This document shows positions 54,988 through 64,000 of a DNA stretch of 64,000 nt, piece by piece. How positions within the stretch are numbered: the first letter of the stretch is position 1; each line of letters starts with the position of its first letter. The DNA is taken from positions 65,289,127 to 65,353,126 of the forward strand of contig CP136061.1 in assembly GCA_032622095.1 (NCBI GenBank). Direction: 5' to 3'. The notes under the pieces are model-generated. The model was given only the letters and a program-made list of their open reading frames with translations. It searched no databases and was not told where the DNA came from. The translations under genes were made by a program, and so were the position numbers. Source of the DNA: Siphonodentalium dalli. Taxonomy: Eukaryota; Mollusca; Scaphopoda; Gadilida; Siphonodentaliidae.

Positions 54988-55153
54988 AACTTCGCAGAGT
55001 GGATTAAACTTTCTCCATACAATTTGAACGGAAAAGTGTTTATCCATCGCATTGTAAAGATCGTAGCATAAACTTCGCAGAGTGGATTAAACTTTCTCCA
55101 TACAATTTGAATGGAAAAGTGTTTATCCATCAAATTGTAAAGATCGTGGCATA
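54988..55153. repeat. 83-bp tandem duplication
   Basis: CTTCGCAGAGTGGATTAAAC begins two adjacent units (54,990 and 55,073) that differ at only a few positions. Confidence 0.85.
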
Positions 55154-55158
55154 AACAA

Positions 55159-55278
55159 AATATACGCATAGTGTTTCTGAATAACAAATTTAATCCACTC
55201 GTGGGATTGGCGATTTACATAAATCACCAATCCCACTCGTGGATTAAATTTGTTATTCAGAAACACTATGCGTATATT
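55159..55278. repeat. 120-bp near-perfect palindrome
   Basis: AATATACGCATAGTGTTTCT ... is mirrored by ... AGAAACACTATGCGTATATT, with the turn near 55,218. The inner part also carries GATTAAA/TTTAATC, linking it to the tandem beside it. Confidence 0.9.
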
Positions 55279-55835
55279 CTATATATCTTCATTTCATTGT
55301 TCTCTATTATATAGCATCTGACTGGTGAAACTTGCATTCTGTATATTGTATTCTGTGAAACAAACCACGGAATTTGATTAGAAGGTGCATGTTTACTTGA
55401 CTTCATGTGGACTTGTGTAGATCTATGTGCGGATTGCAATTATAAGTGTTGCCTTATTTGGACACATGAATTTTAATGAGTTTTCACAAAATGAGATTCC
55501 CCCTTCATCCTTGAAATCAGTTAGAGTGCCAGTGTCGTGAGACGTTGAAATAAGTGAGTTTGAAAGAAATGAGACCGAGTCTGGATATTTATCAGACTGA
55601 CTTCACCTCTGAAGATATTCCACTTATTTTCTAACAGAATACTTTGCATGATGCTGGTATACAAACAAAAATAGAACCCACTCCCACTGCATATGAAAGA
55701 TAATGATTATGCTCAAAACAAGTACAGAACAATAATAAACTTTTATACTCCACTTTTATTTTTTTAATATTACATCTTTTTTTTATTAAATAACTGAATA
55801 TAATAAATATATATTCATTATATGGATCTTTCTAA
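55279..55835. other. Unannotated AT-rich DNA
   Basis: Nothing recognised. Confidence 0.4.
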
Positions 55836-56704
55836 TCTATACTATATATTTTGAGACTTTGTATATATGTGTGTGTGTGTGTACTTCATAGAATCCAAAA
55901 CGCGTGTACAGATTGAGATCAAATTTTGTATGTAAGTGTAAAATACCACCGACACCGCTGTAGTCGTGTTTTCGAGAAGCTCCGAGCACCCTTTATCCAC
56001 TCCCAAATCACCGCAAAGGCACGGCGGGGGGTTAAGGCAATAACGCTCTTTATCTATACCTTATACGGAGGTTTTAACAATTAACGCTCTTTATTGCAAT
56101 GGACGTGGCTAAACGATACCCCATGCGTCCGATGCGGATTCCAATGGACGTGGCTAAACGACTGACCCCATGCGTCCGAAATACGGATGCGGACGAAATG
56201 CAACTAAAAAGGCAGAATTGATCTAAGAGCTCGAAATATTATGCAGAGGGATTTCACGACGGGATTAATTGACTGTCCGCTCTGAAGTTTAGGACGGGGA
56301 GGACGGGTACCATGAATTAACTCATTGAAAAACAAAGAATGCGTTATCTCGCAAACGGGTGGAGCTATCGACTTGAAATTTGCTATGTGAATGTATCTTG
56401 CCCCGGATACAAATTTTATCGGGTGGCCGAGTCCGTGCGACGCCAGCTTCGCGCGCATGCGCAGACGAGATCTCGGAAACCGGTGGAGCTATCGACTTGA
56501 AATTTGGTATGTGAATGTATCTTGCCCCGGGTACGAATTTTATCGGGTCGCCGAGCCCGTGCGACGCAAGCTTCGCGCATGCGCAGACCAGATGTCGGAA
56601 ACGGGTGGAGCTATCGACTTGAAATTTGGTTAAATTAAAAAAATGTCATGTTTCTGAAACAAAGCCATGAGACGAATGCCGCCAGTGGCGGGCTAACATG
56701 CTAG
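55836..56704 (+). mobile_element. Non-autonomous Helitron-like element 1
   Basis: 5' TC (TCTATACTATATATTTTGAG) follows an A; the 3' end is hairpin CCGCCAGTGGCGG (56,679-56,691), 13 bases before CTAG, followed by T. A|TC...hairpin...CTAG|T is the canonical Helitron rule. The interior holds a TG microsatellite, a pair of AACGCTCTTTAT motifs (56,042 and 56,083), and ~123-bp tandem units starting AAACGGGTGGAGCTATCGAC, each with GCGCATGCGCAGA. No Rep/helicase frame. An inverted relative is at 60,941-61,775. Confidence 0.8.
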
Positions 56705-56786
56705 TATTACATAATATAGAATATTTGATAAATACAATATATAATTTGAACATTATGTAGGTCATTAAAGATGCATAATATGAACC

Positions 56787-57224
56787 AACGCTCCCAAATT
56801 ACTATTTCTTTGGCTTTGGGGGTAAAAAATATTTGAATCAACTTGAGAACCCACCCATCCAAGCTCCGAGTTATCAGATATTGATTTTTGAAGTTGGTAA
56901 TTTCTCGAGATGTGCAATTATTTGTGGCCCAGAAAACAGTCGTCAAACTGACGGTCTCAGACAAAATTATAGATGAAGATGGTTAACTCAAAAATCAAGT
57001 GATAATATGGCCAAATTTTGTGATACTCAAGTGATAATACGGCCATATTTCGTTGAACAAATTGTTGATAAATAACACGTTTTGGGAAATTTTATACCAT
57101 AGTTGACAGTGGTTAGCATTATTTTGTTGCAATTAGTTGATTCTGATAACTAAAGCCTATTTTGAAGAAATGTTGTTGTATCTTCATGATATGGGGACCG
57201 TCTAATCAGATTGAGTACCTTTAA
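56787..57224. mobile_element. TTAA family T element, left end missing
   Basis: CTCCCAAATTACTATTTCTT through GATATGGGGACCGTCTAATC to GATTGAGTACCTTTAA. It shows the uninterrupted centre that the LINE splits in the copy at 31.8 kb. The left TIR tip is not recognisable. Confidence 0.7.
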
Positions 57225-57553
57225 GAAATCTTTTTTTCGACTGAGCAGAGCAGAACCAGCTATAATAACATTCAAAAATATTGCTATAGGAAGCTGGTGC
57301 AACAGGAAGTTGATGAACATGGAGAACAGAGGTGGCGGAACCTATTAATATTCCAGATGCACAATCGGTGATGTATCTCACCTGGGCGATGCTTATCACA
57401 GGTATATTATGCATTATTCTTATTGCTCAGGTAACTTCCGCAGTTCCTGCTTATATCAAGCTGCATAAGCAATGATGTCTGTTATATCTCTATACTGTGT
57501 GGTGCTAATAGAGATGAGAATCATTAGGCAGGGATATTAGTTTACCAGATCTA
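57225..57553. other. Unannotated DNA
   Basis: Nothing recognised. Confidence 0.4.
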
Positions 57554-57972
57554 GCCCATGGTTTCCATCTACCCCAGCTCAATAAAACCATATCAATCTA
57601 CCCCCACATCTACCGCCACATGTTTTCCATTTACCCAAGATCTATCACATGGTCTCCATCTACCCCAGTTTTACAAGACCATATCAATCTACCCCAGTTC
57701 TACAAGACCATATATCCATCTACCCAGTTCTACAACACCATATCAATCTACCCCACTTCTACAACACCATATCCATCTACCCCAGTTCTACAACACCATA
57801 TCAATCTACCCCAGTTCTACAACACCATATCCATCTACCCCAGTTCTACATCACCATATCCATCTACCCCAGTTCTACAACACCATATCCATCTGCCCCA
57901 GTTCTACAACACCATATCCATCTACCCCAGTTCTACAACACCATATCCATCTACCCCAGTTCTACAACATCA
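57554..57972. repeat. 29-bp minisatellite
   Basis: About 14 units of AGTTCTACAACACCATATCC + ATCTACCCC. The 29-bp period is not a multiple of three and the unit contains no stop in any forward frame, so all three plus frames are open across it; these are artefacts, not genes. Confidence 0.95.
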
Positions 57973-58620
57973 TAAGTCGTCGCCTGCGCTGTAAAAAGGG
58001 CTGTCGTGATTAGAATAGGTCTGTGCATTGTATTAGCATCGCACGCCTTGATTGTATGACCAATGTTTTGTCAGAATAATCCAATCGGGAGGATGAAATA
58101 TTCAGACGATCAAGCCCTTCCCCAGATCGAAACAGTTCATGCCGAAAATGTAATCCAATGTGGGCAATATCCTGCAGCTACTCTCCTGAACAGTGGCACT
58201 TTTGGAAGTTCCACCTCCCCCCACTCCAGTGGCACATTTGGTACTTCCCATCCCCTTCCCCTTTGCCAAATGACTAAAAGATAGTTACAGTAAATAAAAG
58301 ACCACATTCGTCAAGATCTACTTGTGGTATTATAAATCAGGATTCAAATGCATGGAATAAATAAATCCAATAGGAAGGAATAATGTACATAAGAAAACGG
58401 CTCCTCGGAAGAACTGTTATTTTTTTGTTAATATTAATGGGAAAACTTCAGTTGGATCAGCGATTGGGGTCGTCATTTTTATTCATTAACTTTAGATACA
58501 ATTGTAAGTTGATTTAAGCAAATTTCCTGGTAGATTCTGGGACAATGACTTGATACTCCCTCACTGGCAGTCACTGCAATCCTCGCAGTTGTCCATTGAT
58601 TGCAATCTCAAAAGCACTGC
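57973..58620. other. Unannotated DNA between minisatellites
   Basis: GGCACTTTTGG / GGCACATTTGG short repeat near 58,195-58,240. A 73-codon frame at 58,063 has no recognised motif. Confidence 0.4.
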
Positions 58621-58880
58621 ATTTACCCAGGCTCTAGAACACCATATCAATCTACACCACATCTACAACACCATATAGATATACTGGATGGCTTCCATCT
58701 ACCCAAGGTCTACAACAACATACCAATCTACCCCAGCTCTATAACAACATATCAATCTACCCAAGCTCTACAACATCACATACACCTACCCCAAATATAC
58801 TGGATGGCTTCCACCTACCCAAGCTCCATAACAACATCAATCTACCCCAGCTCTAGAGCACATTTTACATCTGCCCCAAA
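58621..58880. repeat. Degenerate array of the same minisatellite
   Basis: GCTCTAGAACACCATATCAA / GCTCTACAACATCACATACA and similar units, with two inserted AAATATACTGGATGGCTTCCA-like spacers. Relative of the 57.6-kb array. Confidence 0.85.
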
Positions 58881-58919
58881 GACTACAGCACAGTAATGAT
58901 CTTAACTTATCCGAGCTAT

Positions 58920-59300
58920 ATCCTACAGTATGAATGTACCGTACCCTACAGTATGAATGTACCCTACAGTATGAATGTATTCTACAGTATGAATGTATCC
59001 TACAGTATGAATGTATCCTACAGTATGAATGTAAGTATGAATGTATCCTACAGTATGAATGTACCCTACAGTATGTACCGTACCCTACAGTATGTAGCGT
59101 ACCCTACAGTATGAATGTACCCTACAGTATGAATGCATCCTACAGTATGAATGTACCCTACAGTATGAATGTACCCTACAGTATGAATGTACCGTGCCCT
59201 ACAGTATGAAGGTACCGTACCCTACAGTATGAATGTACCCTACAGTATGAATGTATCCTGAAGTATGAATGTACCGTACCCTACATTATGAATGTACCCC
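58920..59300. repeat. 18-bp minisatellite (CCTACAGTATGAATGTAC)
   Basis: About 20 units, mostly 18 bp, with 23-bp variants carrying an extra CGTAC. It ends ATGAATGTACCCCAGCTCTA, i.e. it lies within the previous minisatellite type. The period of three explains the open frames. Confidence 0.95.
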
Positions 59301-59544
59301 AGCTCTACAAAATTGTATCAATCTCTCTCACCTGGGCCACTGGAAGCATCGCATGTCAAGGGGCAAAATATAAAAAAAAGGTCACGCCTTCATAAATTTT
59401 TGAAAATGCAATATAATGTCACTCAAACAATCAATCTCATAATTATTAAGCTATCAGATTTCCAGTGATTAAATGATGTGAAATGTCATGCGCATAACAT
59501 TGTTTCAGATTGGATATATTTTGCTCTTTATATGACATTAGCTG

Positions 59545-59823
59545 ATGAGCCCGACTTCGTCCGGGCCTGGGCAGAATATACAGCATCTGGACTCGAAAAC
59601 TGACAATGAGAGATTGATCTACAAATTCAAAGTGACAAAAATGTTGAACAATACTGAGTGTGAGCGAGATCAAGGACACGGATGCACGTGAAATTGGACC
59701 CGCCAATGTTGTTCCCGGGATCATAGTAGGCCTACATACCACATTCGAGTCGGATTGGTCAAGCAGTTTTCAAGTCTATAACACACATACATACAGACAG
59801 AAGTTCCAAAATATATAATAGAT
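59545..59823 (+). repeat. Possible short retroposon (GAGCCCGACTTCGTCCGGGC head)
   Basis: A hairpin-prone head GCCCGACTTCGTCCGGGC, then ~200 bp, ending TCGGATTGGTCAAGCAGTTT, ACACACATACATACAGACAG and an AAATATATAATAGATG tail. The head-and-tail style resembles RTE-linked short retroposons of other invertebrates. CTGATGAG precedes the head, but the conserved GAAAC of a hammerhead is absent. Confidence 0.35.
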
Positions 59824-60069
59824 GAACAATAGTTTTTTGCCCATCATGCACTCTTAATTTCCGTACTGTTCTAAGCCCTGGTTTGTTACTTAATTTATTA
59901 CTCCATAAGAGTTACTAGCCTCTGGTGAAAAAAAACCTCTGCATCTCATTTGAGGGAAAAATTTATATGCTACTCGGAAGAGATACCTTTTGTCTATTAA
60001 ATTTTCTAATACATATAAAGTATACTCCAGAGGGCTATAATATACCACCTAATGTGGGAATACCATAAG
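59824..60069. other. Unannotated DNA
   Basis: Nothing recognised. Confidence 0.4.
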
Positions 60070-60622
60070 CAAGTCTCAGTTTATTGTGCCTGTCATTTGC
60101 AGAATGAGGTCCCCAGAGGCTGAATTTAATTATGCTATCCCGCATAGCTGGCTAGCATCACCAAATTCACCCTCTGGGGACCTCATTCTGCATGGCCCCA
60201 TCTGCTATGGTAGACATAGACTCAGACTGAAGTTCCCAAATGATGAATATTGTGATGTACACCCATTGGGAACCTTGATTATGAAATTTGGCTTAGGCCT
60301 CATCTTCTCTGGAAAGTTTCTTTATTATCAAATTTCTATAGAAACTTCTTGACATAGATTCTATTTCTTTTTTAGTTTAGTTTCTCTATATCCGCAAATT
60401 GGCAGAAGACACGAGGTTCCAAATGGGTGTACATCACAATATTCACCATTTGGGAACTTCAATCTGAGTCTAATTGTCTCCCATAGCAGACGAGGCCATG
60501 CAGAATGAGGTCCCCAGAGAGTGAATGTGGTGATGCTGGCCCGCAATGCTGGATAGCGTCACTAAATTCACCCTCTGGGGACCTCATTCTGCAAATGACA
60601 GGCACACAAAACTCAAGACTTG
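60070..60622. mobile_element. Family H MITE, longest copy
   Basis: Tips CAAGTCTCAG / CTCAAGACTTG; flanks ACCATAAG (60,062-60,069) and ACCCCAAG (60,623-60,630) agree at 6 of 8. The interior contains, in both orientations, CCATCTGCTATGGTAGACAT-type and GAAGTTCCCAAATG-type segments, so the foldback extends well inward. Confidence 0.8.
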
Positions 60623-60689
60623 ACCCCAAGTAGAAAAATCATTGGATTATGACCATTCTCAATCACATTAACAGGTTATTTTAATTTTA

Positions 60690-60900
60690 TTTTTAAAGCT
60701 GTTCTTCTGTTGAATATCTGTATACCAAATTACATCAAGATCCAGTAATGTCTTAGATATTTGGTCAGATGGAGGGAAGGAAGAATGGATGGACAGACAG
60801 ACAAACAGACAGATGAACATGAACAGAGGACTGGACATATGTAATCCATTATACACAACATTCATTTCAATCGTGGATGACCCACTGGGTGTATAAATAA
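60690..60900. repeat. Dispersed repeat with GACAGACAGACA tail
   Basis: ATATCTGTATACCAAATTAC, CAAGATCCAGTAATGTCTTA and GGATGGACAGACAGACAAAC, ending CCACTGGGTGTATAA; same tail family as 480-523. Confidence 0.55.
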
Positions 60901-60940
60901 AAAGTTCAATTCAGTGTTTATTGTCCCCGATTGTCATATA

Positions 60941-61775
60941 CTAGCAGGTTAGCCCGCCACTGGCGGCATTCGTCCCATGGCTTTGTTCGAAAAAGCAATT
61001 GCAACAGGTTCCGAGACACTTGTGCTGCATTTGTCAGAAACATGACATTTTTTAAATTATTTTGTTTTTATTTATTTTTGTTTTTTATTTTTCAATATGA
61101 ATTTAAATTTTTTTAAATTTAATATTTTTTTTTTCTGAATTGTTTTTTTATTTTTAAATTTTTTTAATTTTAAATTGTTTTAATTAAATTTTTTGTTTCT
61201 GGCGGAAACATTTACCTGTAGAAATCCCCCCTTCCTAGGAACGACAGACAATGCTCGAGCGATAACATTGCAAACGCTTCCCGTCGTGAAATGTCTCTGC
61301 ATAATATTTAGAGCGACAGGCTACAGACTCCCGTCATACAGACAAGTAGATAGCGAAACGAAATTTACCCGTAGAAATCCCCCCCTTCCTAGGAACGACA
61401 GACAACGAATTGAAAACAAACGCTTCCCGTCGTGAAATGTCTCTGCATAATATTTCGAGCGACAGGCTACAGACTCCCGTCATACAGATAAGTAGATAGC
61501 GAAAACGACGCTCTTTATATAGACACTGCGGAAAATGAACGCTCTTTATATATCAACGCTATTAACCCCGAAGTGCCGATTGCGGTGATTTGGGATTGGA
61601 GAAACGGTGCTCTGAGCTTCTCCAAAACGCGACCACGGTCGTGTCGGTGGGATTTTACACTTACATACGAAATTTTAGCTCAATCTGAACACGCGTTTTG
61701 GATTCCATGAAGTACCCACATACATATATATATACACACACATATATATACGTAGTTCTCAAAATATATATTAGA
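60941..61775 (-). mobile_element. Non-autonomous Helitron-like element 2, inverted
   Basis: On the minus strand: A|TCTAATATATATTTTGAGAA at the 5' end (61,775) and hairpin CCGCCAGTGGCGG (60,954-60,966), 13 bases before CTAG|T (60,941). The first ~200 bp and last ~50 bp match element 1. The interior has a different ~157-bp tandem (GTAGAAATCCCCCCTTCCTA at about 61,219 and 61,372), a T-rich tract, and a pair of the AACGCTCTTTAT motif (61,507 and 61,538). No coding capacity for Rep/helicase. Confidence 0.8.
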
Positions 61776-63048
61776 TATGGGTTGATGACCGTTTCTTCTT
61801 TACTGGGGATTTTGTGTCCAATGAATTGTGGAAGAATATTAACTGATGAGTTTGACACACGCTTTGAGGTAATATAAATAGAACCAACCTCTTTTTCCTG
61901 TCTGGTTTTTGATGATGTATTCTTCAGATTTATGTGGAATCTAGCTAAATTCACTGCATATTTAAATTTCAACATGACGGCTGTTAGTTTATCTTTGTGT
62001 TAAGAGTTCTTCTCCTCTGGCAATTATTTTGGAAAGCTCAATTTATAAATCACAAAAATTCCATTGTCACCAAGTTCTCACAAGCAATTCACTTGTTTCA
62101 CAAGATACTAACAGATGTTCCAGAACATACACAAGACAGTTGAATGCTTTGGAGCATGAAACAGTTTCAATTCAGCTAAGAAATTTAGCATGTAGAATGA
62201 TAGAAATGTGATATCCTTGCAAAAAGAATCCAAGGTGAGAAAGTCCAGTTCATCTTGTTCAAAAACTGAACTCGTTGTAATGGTAAAGTTCAAACAATAC
62301 ATGAACATCCAATATGAATAACCAATAAAAAAACAAAATTAATCTAACAAGCTCCTCAGCTTAATAGAAAGAACAAACTTCAAAGAAAAAAACACCTGAT
62401 AACATTTTCCGAGTTTGAAAATTTATCACGCATGATTAAACCAAATACTCCATAAACTGTTATTACAGATAGATAAGCAAAAGTCAGATGATAAAAACAG
62501 CTGAACCAGTGGCAAATGATAGGAGTTCATATAGTAGCATCTAAATATCAAAGCGTTTCTTACGTAAAATGAGTTATAGTGCAGTTTTGTTGAGGCCAGC
62601 TGCAGAAAATTAACTCAGGTAAGTTGCTCTGGGCCTGCCAGGTGAGGAGATGATTTAAACAGATATGACAAATTAGCCGAGATTTTTACTAGGATATCAT
62701 TAGAGAGCAAATGTGTAAGAATCCACTCATTGTTAGCTAAGAATGGAAAAACAATATGACTTTGGCAGCAAATGAATGACAGAAAGAAATAGAAAGGGAA
62801 TGAAAAAAACGGAGTTTACTTCTGTTAGAGTAATCAAATCTTCTTATCACAATGTCATTACTACTTACTCACAAAGAAACAATGCTTTACTATCATTTGT
62901 TTGTAACAGAGGGCAAACGCATGAGTCAAAATATTATGACTTGAGACCTGGAGGCTCCACACTTTTTTGTTGGGATGAGAAACATCTGTCAGTTTGGACC
63001 TTGGACAAAGTAGTATAACCTGTTCACTAGCACAGGTCTTCATGTTGG
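61776..63048. other. Unannotated DNA
   Basis: No shared repeat; short open frames overlap on both strands without motifs. Confidence 0.4.
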
Positions 63049-63056
63049 GTGATTAG

Positions 63057-63479
63057 CAAGCCTGAGTTTAGTGTGCCTGTCATTTGCAGAATGAGGTCCC
63101 CAGAGGGTGAATTCAGTGATGCTATCCCACACAGTGGGCTAGCACACCAAATTCACCCTCTGGGGACCTCATTCTGCCTGGCCCCATCTGCTATGGGAGA
63201 CATAGACTCAGACTGAAGTTCCCAAATGATGAATATTGTGATGTACACCCATTTGGAACCTTGATTATGAAATTTGTCGTGCCAATTTGGGGATATAGAG
63301 AAACTAAACAAAATATAATCTATGTGACGAGTTTCTAAACTTTCCAGAGAAGATGAGGCCTAATAAGCAGAATGAGGTTCCCAGAAGATGAATTTAGTGA
63401 TGCTAGACTGCGATGCGGAATAAATTCACCCTCTGGGGACCTCATTCTGCAATTGACAGGCACACTAAACTCAGACTTG
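63057..63479. mobile_element. Family H MITE
   Basis: Tips CAAGCCTGAGTTTAGTGTGC / CTAAACTCAGACTTG; flanks GTGATTAG (63,049-63,056) and GTGATTAT (63,480-63,487) agree at 7 of 8. Confidence 0.8.
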
Positions 63480-63487
63480 GTGATTAT

Positions 63488-64000
63488 TGTGAAATTTTTT
63501 AGAGTAAATTGACTCAGATATTCAGAAAACTCTAAACCTTGAAAGCTAGTTTTTTAGTCTAGAGTTGGTATATACTTCAGTCATGTTTAAATTCATGCAG
63601 TAATATTTTTTGTCCATTTTTAAATTCATGCACATGCAATCAGTGGCACGCACATTCAAAACTGACTAAAATATTTCCATAAAACTTTCCAAAAAAATAT
63701 TTGGCTAATGTTTTTTTTCATTTGGCTAATAAAATTTTCATTTGGCTAAACTTTTGGCTAAAGTTTTTTTCGGTCCAGCGCAAACACTGCATAAAAGTCA
63801 TGTATATGAGGGCGGTTTTGGTTCTTCCGACGTTCCTGGAAGTAGATAGACTTATCTATTGTACTATTCTTGACCCAACAATTTAAATAGTTTTGGGTAT
63901 CAGCGATATGAAATAGAAAGATAAGTAGAAGTAAACAAAGGCCATGTAAATACATGTAGGCCGCTGACTTCAGAAAGTCATCAACCAGCTTATAGCTGAT
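63488..64000. other. Unannotated DNA with TTTGGCTAA repeats
   Basis: Several CATTTGGCTAA/TTTTGGCTAA units around 63,700-63,765; nothing else recognised. Confidence 0.4.

Noticed and set aside
58896-59209. Tyr/Ser/Met-rich repeat protein from the 18-bp minisatellite
   Set aside because: The open frames come from a period divisible by three; there is no start context, splice sites or flanking coding sequence.
59535-59580. Possible hammerhead ribozyme (CTGATGAG followed by a GC hairpin)
   Set aside because: CTGATGAG and a stem are present, but the conserved GAAAC after stem II is replaced by CTGGG, and no matching stem III was found.

Overview
This window is animal nuclear DNA and is almost wholly made of repeats. 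It is AT-rich, has no long intact ORF, and holds nothing that looks like a bacterial or viral gene cluster. The repeat types (foldback MITEs, a pearl-like satellite element carrying ~160-bp monomers, GACGGACA-tailed dispersed repeats, tRNA-headed SINEs, a CR1/L2-type LINE scrap, Helitron-like ends) suggest a marine invertebrate, most likely a mollusc. That assignment rests on repeat style only. No host gene is established. The best host-exon candidate is a short Ser/Pro-rich open stretch on the minus strand near 29.14-29.33 kb, so the window may be intergenic or intronic.

Layout. 0-9.6 kb: dispersed repeats, foldback MITEs with TA or TTAA targets (some nested), and a possible THAP-like zinc-finger remnant. 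9.6-11.7 kb: low-repeat DNA with two pairs of the motif ATAAAGAGCGTTT. 11.7-16.2 kb: MITEs, SINE heads and a 2.2-kb terminal-inverted-repeat (TIR) element. 17.3-21.7 kb: a nearly identical 2.2-kb tandem duplication, itself built of ~300-375-bp subrepeats. 22.6-24.4 kb: an older triplicated ~0.6-kb unit with MITEs in some copies. 27.5-31.3 kb: piggyBac-type MITEs, the exon candidate and a degenerate TTAACCC-bearing satellite. 31.8-33.3 kb: a TTAA-flanked element split by a 5'-truncated, frameshifted LINE. 34.9-37.6 kb: foldbacks and MITEs. 39.9-43.3 kb and 47.5-48.8 kb: three related satellite-bearing elements with a higher-order monomer pattern. 49-55.3 kb: MITEs and palindromes. 55.8-61.8 kb: two non-autonomous Helitron-like elements in opposite orientation, with minisatellites and other repeats between them. 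61.8-64 kb: mostly unannotated, with one more hAT-like MITE.

There is no gene pathway to describe. The most interesting material is mobile DNA: (i) a 12-13-bp motif found as direct pairs about 31-44 bp apart in otherwise unrelated contexts, including both Helitron-like elements; (ii) TA-target foldback MITEs whose left flank is repeated immediately after the right end; (iii) six copies of an 8-bp-TSD foldback MITE family, five with readable duplications; (iv) recurrent TTAACCCTTT-ended MITEs nested in one another; (v) satellite elements sharing a 4-monomer higher-order repeat. All family assignments come from reading ends, target duplications and motifs by eye; no database search was run.
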